Shown here: piece by piece, positions 47,305 to 59,671 of the stretch | Layout: every line of letters begins with the position of its first letter | Position numbering within the stretch: position 1 is the first letter of the stretch | From: Thalassia testudinum | Lineage: Eukaryota; Streptophyta; Magnoliopsida; Alismatales; Hydrocharitaceae | NCBI GenBank assembly: GCA_037157565.1 | Contig: JAZHRO010000036.1 | Location: 16,356,501 to 16,420,500 of the forward strand | Direction of reading: 5' to 3' | DNA length: 64,000 nt | Translations under genes and position numbers: made by a program | The notes under the pieces: model-generated | The model's input: only the letters and a program-made list of their open reading frames with translations | The model's database searches: none | Told to the model about the DNA's origin: nothing

Positions 47305-48059
47305 TCTTTTCTCTAGTTCCAAGTTAAAGCATTCACTCTTTAATCTTTATGTTTCATGAATTTCTTTATTACAAAACAAAAATGGGAGGTTGTTCAAGGA
47401 TGCAATCATAAAGTGCAACAGAATTATAAATAATTACATGATGCTAATTTCTTTCATGTGTCATGATAGTCATGCAACTTGTGTTTATGTAGGCAAACTA
47501 TGTCATCATTTTTTTTACAAGGGCTATAATATGCATCATGTTTAATGATTTGCAGTTGTGCATCTTCTCAAGTTTATTGAGAACCTTTGCATGCTACTCA
47601 AGATCTCATAATTGAGGTACCTGGAAATCAATGAACTATTGGAGTAATTGGAAGAAAACCCAAGGAGGGCTTACATTTTGATGAACAACTTCTAGGATAG
47701 AAGCTACTTGTACCTTCTAGCTTTAGGCTAAAATGTTGTCTACCAATTTACAAGTGTATAGAGCATGTTCGAAGGATACTTATAGCTCATGTTGTTTATA
47801 ATGCTTGTAGACACAATTCCTTTTTAGAATTATATGAAAAAATTATTCTATTGGATACGAATCTATGGTTTATAAATAATTTAATTTGTTATTTCAAAAG
47901 TCATATCTTGTATATTTTTCTTTTATCCTACTTGAATAAAGGTAAACATTGTTGTTGATGATGATGTGAGATATTGCATGATCATAAAATTGAATAGGAT
48001 ATGGTAGTCAAGATATTCATATCTACACTGACAAATTTAATGACAAACAGTTATGTTAG
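47305..48059. other. No recognised gene
   Basis: AT-rich filler; scattered short frames only. Confidence 0.4.
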
Positions 48060-48371
48060 TATTATGTTTTAAATAAAATTAGAGTTATTGCCTATAGTGA
48101 CAGTTGTATTGACATTTTTCATCCTACACCGATGGATAAAATTTTCGTTGTTGCTATTATCACCAAAAGTGGATAGCTTTAGAAATGTGACAGTCGCTGT
48201 AGCTATATGTGCAACACTGACGATTTTTACGGTCAGTGTAGGCTACAGTGACGCCTCTTAAGACAACACCCCATTTGACCATCGAAATAACTCTTTATAC
48301 CTACAGTGATGGTCATTTCGACCTATACTGATGGTTACCGATTGTCGATATAGATGTAAACTATTGTTGTG
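48060..48371. repeat. CACTA-like subterminal repeats, second set
   Basis: Repeated words of the type CTACAGTGATGG, CTATACTGATGG, GTGACAGT and GTCAGTGTAGG occur in both orientations. They end at CTATTGTTGTG (48,361-48,371), a decayed CACTACAATAG terminus. This family differs from those at 40,489 and 41,618. No partner end identified. Confidence 0.4.
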
Positions 48372-51300
48372 CCTCCCAGATGCCCTAGGCTCACCCAAGC
48401 ACTCAGGGGTAGCTTGGACTCTAGTGTTATTTAGCATGTGTACTTTAGATCGCATGCATACTACTATTGCGCATGCACTCGTGTGCATGCTATCGTACTT
48501 GGTGATCGGGAAATTAATTCAGTAAGGAGAGAAAGCGAGTGGAGTTCTCTGTGAAAAGAGTACGTTGCACAAAAATATATATTGGAGATAATATATACAT
48601 ATGTAAATATACATATAGCAGAGATATTGGCCGGTAAAGTAAATGAGGAATTTGATTTCCACGGATAGAATTATGAGAGAGAATGGTTGAGAGTTGAGAG
48701 ATGTATTGACGTGGAAATAGGTTGTTGCATGGGATAAGTTTCGGTGGAGTTTAAGTGGAAAATGCATGGGGATTTGGTGGAGGTTACGTGGGATTTTTTT
48801 TTTTTTTTGCATGGGAATTGTTTGGTATTCGATGGGGAGTTAACGTGGAGGGATAAGTGGGATATGGGATTGTTGGTGGGTATGTTTGAATGGGATTGGA
48901 TTTTGGGTTTGGTGGAGTTTCACACATGGCTAGGGGTGTTTGGTGAGGTAGGGATATATTACGTAGGTGGGGTATGTTTGCATGGGTAACATGGGTTTGT
49001 TTGGGATATGGGATATAAGGTGGAAAATCAAGAAATATTTTGGAGATGGTGGTGGAAGTGTAGGAAATTAAGAAAATAAGTGTGAGGTTTTTAGTGACAA
49101 GGTGGGTGTGGGAATTTACGTGAGGGTTATTAGGCTTAGGTTTGGGTTAGGTAAAAGGGTTAATTAGGTTTTCCAATAAGCCTACTAACTAGGCTAGTCT
49201 TCTTCAAATGATTTCAAGTCCAAAAATCCAATCAGCTATGTTCCGATCAACTAGCAATTTGGTACCTACACACATAAGAACAAGTACATCAAGGTACCAG
49301 ATACGATTGCAAGAAAAATTGCATAAGAAGCCCTAAAGTATGCATTATTTATAAAATACCCTAAAATGCCTAATCTAACCTATATAAATGCATTCTAACC
49401 CAAATTATCCTCAGACTAACATTAGTTAGTCATTACTTACATAAATAACTATGGAAATATCAGTTGACCACTATAGGTTTTAGGGCAAGGTTTTGGTTGG
49501 TCCCAAAGGCTTTTTAGGCTAAGGTTAATTAGGTTCCTAAATAGGTTAGCTCTAAGGTTAAATAGGTTAGGGTCCCAATGCAAAAATTAACTTAACCTCT
49601 TCATAAATGAGATCAATCTTGAATCTCCTATCTATTGGGTTCCAAATTGCTCCAAACCTGATACATGTGCATATTACACAAAGGACATCATGGTAACAGA
49701 TATAAGTTTGGGAAAAATTACAGAAAAATCCAAACTTATGCAATATTTACAAAATGCAAATATATGACTAAACTGACCTAACTAAATGCATTCTACCCTA
49801 ATCAACCCTCATATTAGAATTAGTTAGGCATAATTAATGTAAATATATATAGTAATATCAGTCACCATCTCATGTTTGCATCTTTCTCTACTTTATCTCA
49901 AATAAATTGCCAATGTTTGCTTTTCTTTAAGTTTGCGGACACTGCACATGAGGAGCAAGGAACGGGAGTGGTAGCTACCAACTCACAACTCAACATTCAA
50001 TTGGAGGTAGGCCCCTTTCACCCTCTTCTTTCCCTCACGTCTAAAAACAAGTATAAATAAATAAAAAGATAAAAACACACAAAAAATTTTGGATTAAAAG
50101 TGGTGTGGTTTGATTATTACTTGCTCCCCATCTTAAAACACCACACAACAACAACGGGAGGTTGGGATAGCAAGATTTGGGGAACTTTGAAAAATCATTG
50201 AGAACAATTTAGACCTTAGAAAATTAGGAAACTTAGATTGGAGGTAGCCCTTGAAATGGGATTTCAGACAAAAAAAAGTTGAGGCTAAAATTCGCACTGT
50301 ACAATTTTTAAAAATCTTCACAGTATGCAAGGGTCTAGACTAAAATAGAACCAAAAATTTCAAACTTTTCGATTTTGATGGCACTTTCATCCTGATCCAA
50401 AAACTTTAAAAGTTGTTTTATCTGTTTCCTTGTCAAATTTGGAACCTCCAGCAATTTTTTTAGAATTTTGGACATTGGAAGATTTTTTGTTTGGTCCATT
50501 CTTTATTCAAGGGTCATTTCTAGCTGATTAGGCTAATCGCAAGTTAAAATCAATTTTAAATATTAAAATATCTCAAAAATTCTAAAAAAATATTTTTTGT
50601 GATCTCCCCTTAGTGGTGTAGCAAAACCCAAAACTACTTGCTTGATTGAGTTGCGCTTGACCACTTTGGGCATAAAACTTGATCCACCCTTGTTTTAAAA
50701 TTGGTAGGAGCTACATGTCTAGGGTGAAACTTTAGGATTCTTTACTTGTGATAGACACCCCAATATGTTTGGCATTGGTTCTAAAGGAAAACAACCTTCA
50801 CACGTGAGTGCAAAATTTTGAGGTTCCACTAAATCCTTGATTTAAACCACTAACAAGTGAAATCCTAAAATGTGCTAAACCAAGGCCAAAACTATAAAAG
50901 CCTCTCATTTTAAATTCAAGGCCCTGTTTGTGTTGATTGCTCACTTGCACACACTTTGAAAATAGTTGATTAAGGGCAATCTCACCCCTTAACACCCATT
51001 CATATTCCCTGTGCACAAATCAACCTAAACCTTAAAATAGATTAGCAATGAGACTCTTGAGGATTCGATAAGTAGGTTTTGGAACCTTAGTTGAGATTGT
51101 ACTTAAATTAACTTGAGCTACCTAGGTGGTATCTAGTGTCTTAGGCTGCAAGGAAGTGCCAAACAGCCATGGTTGGGGGATATAAAGGAATCTTGGTGAG
51201 AGCCTTGGAAGAACGCTCCCTTCAACCCCTCATAGTCAACCTGGACAAATTAGCCTAGGGAGGTCCAGTCATTTTAATTGCATTCCTAGCTAAGTATTCT

Positions 51301-51422
51301 AAAATCTCGAGTCCTTAGGGTCAACCTTTAATGCTAGCATTTGTTTATTTGATTGTCCACACACTTATTTCTCTCTCTCCTATTTCCCCTCGCATCTCCT
51401 TCTCATTCATCCTTAGAGTTGT
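48372..51422 (+). other. Probable LTR/leader of plus-strand gypsy element
   Basis: Upstream of gag. 50,100-51,400 aligns in patches with the minus-strand leader at 12,719-14,200. 48,540-49,180 is G-rich (GTGGGAT-type words) and LTR-like, and 49,180-49,860 is decayed repeat. No clear primer-binding site, TATA box or LTR border was found. Confidence 0.4.
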
Positions 51423-53184
51423 ATGCAAGGTAGGAGATCACTTCACCCAGAATTGGTTGATCCACTAGAGAATACTCCACTGAAGAAACTTGATTTTGGT
51501 GAGCCTAACTCAATGGTGGAAAGCCCACCCAAAAGGAACCAATTTGAGATCTTGATCCAAGAGATAGCCCAGATGCAAGAACTTCAAGAGTGGTTCATGG
51601 CCCAGCTAACAATAGACCATGAGCTAGGACCTAGCTAGGCCTTTAAGAGAGTTTTATGACCCCTCCAATTTTAGGGCTAGACTGGGTGTAAGAATCCCTA
51701 ATGGGGATTTTGACATGAAGCTCTAAGTCCTTGGACTTATTTCACACTTCCATGGACTTAACTTCAAGGACTCATTTCAACATTTAGAGGACCTTTCCAT
51801 CTTAGTCTAAACCACTAAGTTCCATGATGTTAATGAAGATTTGATGATGATGAAATTGTCCCCCCATTCCCCTAAGGACAAGGTGTCCCACTGGTATGGG
51901 ACCATAGGAAGGCCCATAAACACCTGGGTAGAATCGAAGAGTACGCTTTCCTAAAAATTTTTTTTCCTTTAGGCCACACCAACTCCCTTAGAAGAGCCAT
52001 CACGACATTTTGCCAAAAAATTTGGGGAACCACTTCATGAGGCCTAGGAGAGATTCTTAGACCTTCTTAGGAAATGCCCACATCATGAGGTGCCTAAATG
52101 GAAACTCATACAAATCTTCTACCATGAGCTTAAAGATCAATTAAGGAATTATGTTGATGCTTCTTGCAAGGGCAATTTCCCTAATAAGGATGCAAATAGC
52201 ATGTATGAGCTATTTGCAAAAATGAGTAAGAACTCGCTCAACCACGCCTCCAAGGACACATTTAGGAGGTCCATGTAGTCTAGACTTGGATTACATGAGA
52301 TCCAAGACCACTCAAGTCAAGTTGGTATGGATATTATATGCAAGAAGCTTGATCAGGTAGACCTAGTGTCCAAGAAGTTGGATGAATTGATGTCCCAATC
52401 CTACCACCTTGTTAGGCCCAAGACTCAAAACTCGGCCCTCCTATTGTAAGGAACAATGCCATCCTTTCCGTCTTCCTCTTTCCAAGCTCCCTTTAGTAGG
52501 GAGTTTGTTCACAATTTGGATGTAGCTCCATCTAGGAGCCTAAACCTTCACCAAGAACCATTTGGGTTCCAATCTGAGACCTTTGCTCCCGCCTTCCCTG
52601 AATCTAGTCTCCCATCATCATCCTATGAGGATGTACGATCCATCTAGGAGAATTTTAGAAATAACCCAAACTCCAACTCATATAATCTAGGTTGGAGGAA
52701 TCACTCAATTTCTCCTAGAGAAATCAGGGTAGGATAACCAACCGACAGCTCCACCTCGACCTCAATTTGGAGATCAAACCCAACTGAGACCTAATCCACC
52801 CTACCTAAGCTAGTCTAACCCACTTATTCCCTAAAATCGGTTCAACTAGCCCACTGTGAACCAACCAAGTCAGGTTGAGTTGAACCTTAATATTGTAGAG
52901 ATGCAGACCACCATGCTACATATGATGCAACAAATGAAACAATCTATAGATACCCAGCAACCTCAACCCAAGCCCTATTGTGACACCCACCATCCTGGTG
53001 CATTACCATCCCAACTAACTCCAAACCCAAGCAACTAAATGTCCGAGGTAGGATGCCCTAAGTATTCAACTACCCTAGAGAGCATCCCCATCAAGCACAC
53101 GTGATTCAACCTGCTCCCTAAGTACTATCGGGATTCTAATAAGCCCAAGCCCCCCAAAATACCCAACTAATACTGCCTAACCCA
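51423..53184 (+). pseudogene. Ty3/gypsy gag pseudogene, 5' two-thirds
   Basis: The N-terminal frame reads GRRSLHPELVDPLENTPLKK (51,423 on). Broken frames pass KDKVSHWYGTIGRPINTW (about 51,875-51,930) and HTNSLRRAITTFCQK. The capsid segment PKWKLIQIFYHELKDQLRN with DASCKGNFPNKD lies at 52,090-52,278, followed by a proline/glutamine-rich tail (PQFGDQTQLRPNPP, QQPQPKPYCD). It is parallel to the minus-strand gag at 8,341-12,718. Several stops make it inactive. The L solo LTR is inserted at 53,185; the C-terminal end reappears at 63,595. Confidence 0.75.
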
Positions 53185-54220
53185 TGTTGGTGCAAAGGCA
53201 CCACGATCATTGATTTTGATGATAGCAAAACACTTGAGTATTAACATTTGCATTTGAGAATAAGATTTCAAGTTTATGCAAATGGAAGAAAGTGTGTAGG
53301 ATTTCAAGCTCAAGTCCATGGAGGAATGGAGGAGCTTGATGGAGAAGAAAAGGAGATGGAGCTTTACTTTAGATTAAAGCTTGAAGACCAAGAGAAGAAG
53401 AATAGGATAGTCATTTCATTTATATGTACTTGTATTTTTTTGTTCATTTATTTCCTTAGAAATATGTTAAAGAGCCCAAAATATAATAACCTAAGTCCTA
53501 GACACACTCACTTAACCTTAGGACACTTAGGAATATCTTAGAATGAAATTAGAAAGCCAAAATAGCAAATAGCCTACCTTATTAGACTTCTAGACATCTT
53601 ATTAATTTTCCAATGAGCCTTATTAGATGTCCAGACATATTATCAGTCATCCAAAAACTCATTTTAAGAGATCTAAACATTCGATCAGACGTCCAATAAC
53701 CAGAATTCTAAAACCTAGTCTATGGAATTTACTTATGTCAGACATCCTATAATTGATCGTTGTGATTAAATTTGACCCTAATTATAATTTTTCAAACCCA
53801 GTTAACCATTAGTTTCTTGGGAATCAACTCTCGAGATAATCTTTGTCATTAGACGTCCAATAGATTGTCCAGACGTCTAGTAAGACGTCTGACCACAAGA
53901 CACTAGAACCTTGTTTAGATCCAATCCCATTCCAGGAAGATCATCTTACAAAATCAGACGTCTAATTCTTTTATCAGGCATCTAATTAGACGTCTAATCA
54001 ATTTATTAGACATCTAATTCTGCTGTCAGACCTAATTATGGCCTGATTTGATTTAGATTTTGACCCAATCTCTTAGGATATGCCTCCAACACTAGAAGCC
54101 CTCTCTCAAGCCTTCTTAAACCCTCTTAAGGCCTCTATAAATAGAGGGGTACCTCTCCTTAGCTAAACATACCAAGAGATAATACTTTCCACCATTTTCG
54201 GCTCATTTTGTGAAGAGATC

Positions 54221-55708
54221 TGATATAAACACATTTATTGAGGGTAAAATGCCTATTCATGCATGTTTCTAGGTTTACATTTGCATTTCATGTTATAAAT
54301 ATTGCATAACAAGCATCATTATGTATTTAGAGTAGTTGTATATAATTTAGCTTAATTGCATCCTTTTTGTGGTCAGGAGAGAAGGATATTTATTTTGGAG
54401 CCCCAAATTGACAATTTGATCATACGAATCTAATCAAGATGACGATCGGAGTCCAACGCCTCTGAAATCGCCTCGATTAGAGTCCCATAGCACCAAATGC
54501 AGTCCGAGGAAGATCGATGACCAAAGGACTAGGTGACATAATTCGAAGCTTCAAATGACAAATCCGATCTCACGGATGGATTCGAATCGACAATCGCAGC
54601 CTAACGGCGTAAAAATCGACTTAATCCTACCTCTGTACCATCCCCCACAACAAAAAGAAGATGGACGGCCTATATTGCACATGGCGTAGCCCAGGCCACC
54701 CAGCGCACGCACGCGCCACCGCACGCGTGCAGCAGCGCGAGTGCGCACGTGCACGCGCAAGAGCGCATGCGCACAGCACCAGTGCGTGAGCGTGCACACG
54801 CGCGGCAAAGAGAGGCGGGGATAACATGCGCCAACGACGCATGAGCTGGACGTACAGCGACGCTTACAATCGTCGCTAATTCTTCGCATGCCAACAAAGC
54901 CAGCTGTGGTCGTGAGCGAGCATGAGCTGCCTACAACGACTCTTCCAATGATGTCCTGGATGTCACTAATGGTCCCATACCTATTTTTGCCTCTTCTCCA
55001 CTATAAAATGACCTACACCCCCTCCCTTCCAAGCCTTCTCTACCTACTCTACTCCCACCTACTCCCAAGCTCTAGCAAGCCTACCAACGCTTCATTAGAG
55101 CTTGTTCTCAAGCTCCCAAGGCACCTATTAGTGTAGCGAACCTCTACCCCACCAAATACTCCTCCATCTTCCCATCCCCATTCATAGGTCGCCTTGGAGT
55201 TGTCCTCCCACCTCCATTCCGGTAGTAGATCATCTTCGTCTTCTCACCTCCATTCCAAAGCCACGCCGAAGCTTTCCTCAACCCGACGTCCTCCTACATC
55301 TCACCTCCGTCGTCCCGCTCCTCACCTCCTTCGTCTGAGCTTCTGCCAAGTGCCGTCGTCTCGCCGAACAACCGATTTGGGAAATTTCCTCTCACCCCCC
55401 TCTTTTTTATGCTTTCATAGTAGATTGTAATAGACATTGAAGTGATATCTATACCATTTTCGTTCCATCTCTATCTTGTGATTCGTTTGCTTGTTTTCTT
55501 CTTACAAAAATACAAAAAAAAATCGTAAAATACTAAAAAGAAACAAATCGAAGTGCGATTTTCAGTTAAAGTAAACGACGCCTCCCTGTGTTAGACCCGG
55601 GACTCCCTTGGAGTTTCGATATAAATTTTATCTAATCGACGTGTTTTGCAACTATGACGATGGGTTACTTGTAACTCTGATTTCTACCACGCGAAACACG
55701 CCCGATCA
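54221..55708 (+). mobile_element. G-family solo LTR, 1.49 kb
   Basis: It starts TGATATAAACAC, ends CCCGATCA, and is flanked by perfect AGATC duplications (54,216-54,220 and 55,709-55,713). TATA CTATAAAATG lies at 55,001, followed by a CT-rich leader. The GTGTTAGACCCGGGACTC module sits near the 3' end. A CpG-dense patch lies at 54,690-54,880. It is inserted in the L LTR just after its TATA/leader region. Small frames are not genes. Confidence 0.85.
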
Positions 55709-56289
55709 AGATCAGAAGAAGAAAGTGTTCAAGTTCTCTAAGTTTCATACTATACTTACAAGAGCAACAACCCACTGTGCCTTAACACCTACTCACTTCC
55801 ACAAATAAGGAAGTGCCTTTTCTTATAGTAGCTTGGATCAACATTATCTTTCGTGGCTCTATAGGTTGTATTTTCCATTTTGTTTGTGGTTGGATATTCA
55901 CGTGGTGAATTCCCGTCTTCTTCATGAGACAAAATACTCTTTGTGAAGAAGAGAGTTTAAGGTACACTACCCTCGATTAAAGTAGTGTGGATTGTAAGTT
56001 GTGGTTGTATCACCCTCATTCAAGTAATACATTAGTTGATTTGGTCTACTCGGTATATCAAGAAATCCTTAGTCGGTGATAAATGCCAATTTATCATCAT
56101 TCTTATGCCCTAAGACTAATATATCTCTTAAGGTTTTACCTCTGCAAACGATTTTCGGGTTGCATTTAGGCATCATCTAGGATAGGCATGCATTGCATAA
56201 TTTTTGTATTTTTGACACGTTTATTTATGTGTTAAGGATAAATAGATAATAGATCCCTAAAACCTTAGCACTCAGGAAGGCAGCAGATG

Positions 56290-56930
56290 AAAGAGAAGCT
56301 CATTCTAGCTGAACCCTAGCTGAAACCAACTCATCATGGCTAGATTCCAGCTCAACTAGGTTGGGTTTAGCTCTCTCTAACTCCATTCAGCTCATCTTAG
56401 CTAGATAGTAGCTCCAGGTAGCTTAGCACAGCTCAGCTCAGCTCAGATCCAGCTCAATGTAGTTGAGTCTAGCTTTTCCTAGCTCCAATTAGTTCACTGG
56501 GAGCTTAAGCTAGCTCGACCTAGTTGACTTGAGTTCACTTCAGCTCCAATCCAGCTCTCCTTAGCTCCACTCAACTTATGGCAGCTAAACTCCCTCTAAT
56601 TTAGCTACTACTTGTCAACTTAGTAGCAAAGCTAGCTCGGGAGTTCCCAACAAAAGCAAATCCAACTCAACCTAGCTTCAGATAAGTTGAGACCAGCTCA
56701 ACTTAGCTCTACTACTCAAGCTTAGTTTCTAGCAAAAGAATTAGCTAGCTAAGTTGAGTAGCTGAGCTCATGGAAGACCTCTTCCATCAAAATCAGCTTT
56801 GGGAAATTTTCTTCAGCTCCAGACTACCCCCAGTTAGCTCCACATCACTTCACCTCAACTCCTCCACTACTATCCTACTAGCTTAGCTAGCTTAGCTCAA
56901 CTCAGCAACACCTCCTCTCCATGGCCATCC
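56290..56930. repeat. AGCT array in S LTR (second copy)
   Basis: Dispersed CAGCTC, TAGCTT and AGCTCAGCTC words form the reverse-orientation counterpart of 4,560-5,245. Position relative to the LTR start is conserved. Confidence 0.7.
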
Positions 56931-56975
56931 ACTTTACCTACATAGATCCATTCCCACCTAAACAACACCTAAACC

Positions 56976-59671
56976 TGTAACGACCCGGTTCCCGAGTCCC
57001 TACGAGACACGAGAACCGGACCGACTCGACTAATCCCAAGACCCAGTCGTCCAACGAGGAAGTAACCAAAAGACAGTAAAATAAACCACATTCAGCATGA
57101 ATATAACTAACAGTAAGAAGGTACAGCAGTAAGGAAAGAAACTACTACAGTAGGCACCACCACAACAGTAAAACAACATTTATCATATAACAAAAACTGC
57201 AGGTAAAGAAGGTACAGCGGAAACAAAACTACTCACTAAAACAGAAACAAAAAGGGGTACAAAGCTGTGGTAACTCTACTGGACCCTACTCGGCCCAGCG
57301 TCCTCTGCAGCCGCCGACCCTGGCTACTCAACACCTGGTCCTGAAAAAGGTAACGAGTGTAACACGTCAGCAAAACGCTGAGTACAGTGGCAAACTAACT
57401 AAAGGCAACAGTAGAGTATACAGGAGCTGTTATGTTCTATTACTTCCTTTATTTACATCTTTCAATTTTTCTTACTATTTCTTTTATTTCTCAGATCATT
57501 TACTTGATCTCGAATGTCCTCGTGGGAACGATCTTGATTGCAGTCTTTTCCAAAAGTAGAAGTAGCACGTGGTGCTCTCCTGGCCGGGAGAGTCCCCGTG
57601 GTGATCCTACCCTCAGTCAACCACCCCAAGGTCACTGACAGACGTAACGCTGACTACGGCACGCGCGATAAACGCACAGGTAGCTAGCCCGCACTGGCAC
57701 GCGGTCAGTCGTTTCCGTTAACGGGTGCGCCCAAAGCACAGCACGGAACCAGGGCAGAGCCCTCTCAGTAACAGGGGTCCAACCCCTCCACAGTAACCAA
57801 AACCGGGGCCTTGCCCCTCCACAGTCCGCGCACCCTCGCCTGACTACCCTGGTTTGCCCTAGTGGGCCTAACAAGTCGGTGAAGGAGGCTAGCAAAACCC
57901 CGGGGCCCGTGGGGTAGCTAGTACTCTCCTAACACTACTAGCTCTCCTCGGTACTACGTACACGAGGGCCAGCAAGTCGGTACAGAGCGGCCAATCCTAA
58001 CCCCGGGTCCCTGGGGCGGCTAGCCCCACTCTGCACTAAACAGGTACAGGTACTTCCCTTGGTACTGCGTACCCAAGAGACAGTACAAACTACATCTCAG
58101 TTCCATTCCTTTTTCTTTCCAGGAATTCCACTCCTAATTCCCCGTAGGATTCCAGCTCTTTATCTCAGAACATCATATGTTTCACTTTCCAGATTCACAT
58201 TCTCAAAATCCATGATCTCAAACATGTTTCTTTATTCGTAACAGGCAGCTGTTAATTAATTTTACAGGCAGCTTTATATATATTCCTTTCCAATTTTCCA
58301 AGACTGCAGTAATATACATTCCACTAGTTTTTCCACCCTAGGATTCATGCCATATCCTAGGATCTATCATACAATCTAGTTTTCCGGCCCTAGGATTCAT
58401 GCAACACCTAGGAGCTAACATTCCATATATTTCTCATTCCTAGGATTCATGCAATGCCCTAGGTTTCTAGTTATGGTTCCATACTTTAACAGATTTTATT
58501 AATACTTAAAGCCACTCTACCAGGTACAACGGGAGTAGTGGGGGCGTGATCGGGAATCCCGCGTGCCTCCGCGACTCTCAAGACTGCAACTGAACGAGAT
58601 CCTGTCACAAGGATCAAACACAAGGAGTGTCTCAAAACAGTGTATAGCTACTGTAGGCGGGTAGAGGAATAAATTCTGAAACGAACGCAACTCGAATCGC
58701 GGAAAACGGAGCCCAAACGGGCCCTAAACGGGTCGAGAAAGACGATACTGTGCAAAATCAGACGTCTGGAACTCCCTCCAGACGTCTTAAACGGTGGATC
58801 AGAGAATTACCTGTTCAGCGTGGTTTCCCAGACGTCCAGAAGTCTGCAGTGACGTCTTTCCTAGATCCCAGACGTCCGATGGTCACTCCGGACGTCTGGA
58901 GGTCACTCCCGCCATCTGGTACAACTTCCAGACGTCTGATTCGCAAAGGATGACGAATCAAAAAACCTGCGCACAGCCAACCCCCCTCCCTCAGTACGGT
59001 CAGTCGACAAAAAGGAAGAAGAAAGCGGAAACTCACCTTTCAGACGTCTGTATGATCTCACAGACGTCGACCTTGCCGTCTGGATATCAATCCAGACGTC
59101 TGATTCTGGAAATTTTTCCAGAATCAGAGCCCTGCTCGGCCTCCGCTCGCGACGCCGCCCGCGTCGCACCTCGCGCGTACGCTGCTCCGCCCGCAGCAGG
59201 TCCCTCTCCGCGACGCTCTGCGCCCCCTGCGCCCTCCGCCGGCCGGCCAAGCCGCTCCTGGCGAGCTCGCCCTCAAGGCAGAGCCCCGCCCTCGCACGCC
59301 GCAGCTCCTCCGCGCTCACTGCGGCTGCCGCTGCCGCTGTGCCCTCGCGTCCGCTCGCTCTCGCGCACAGGCAGGAGAAGAAGGAGGAAGATGGTGGAGA
59401 CGGGAGGGGAGGCGCGCCCCCCTTTTAACGCCGCGCGGAGAGGAGAGGCGGTCGCAACCGCCTGCAGCCGCAGAGAAAGAGGGCAGAATCACAGGTCTGC
59501 GCGCACAGGCGCGCAGACGAATATCTCGTGCGAGCATAACTGTTCGCCAGACGTCTGTAAACTATCCCGGACGTCTGGTCAGACGTCTGGATGTGATCCC
59601 AGACGTCTTGACAGACGTCTGGGCCACCTCCCAGACGTCTTAAAAGGCGTCTGGGGCACGCGCTCGTTACA
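56976..59671 (-). mobile_element. N-family solo LTR, 2.7 kb, inside S LTR
   Basis: It starts TGTAACGACCC, ends CTCGTTACA (8-bp inverted ends TGTAACGA/TCGTTACA), and is flanked by perfect AAACC duplications (56,971-56,975 and 59,672-59,676). It is the reverse-oriented sibling of 23,410-26,114 (2,696 versus 2,705 bp). The minus-strand promoter lies in the GC-rich right end (a weak TATA analogue near 59,424). The long frame 58,794-59,918 crosses the LTR border and is not a gene. Confidence 0.9.
58755..59660. repeat. CAGACGTCTG palindrome array in N LTR
   Basis: About twenty full or near copies of CCAGACGTCTGG, for example at 58,758, 58,780, 58,929, 59,040, 59,092, 59,548, 59,570-59,640. They fall in two clusters either side of a GC-rich block (59,130-59,520). 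Most keep the CpG, so decay is low. Confidence 0.85.

Noticed and set aside
41618..48371. A single CACTA element joining the two end-like motifs
   Set aside because: The ends (CACTACTAGAAAG and CACAACAATAG in reverse complement) and their subterminal words differ, and the flanking triplets AAT and CCT do not match.
54551..54889. Cys/Arg-rich frames on the minus strand
   Set aside because: They are produced by the alternating GCGC-type patch of the G LTR; three overlapping frames are open at once, which marks composition and not coding.
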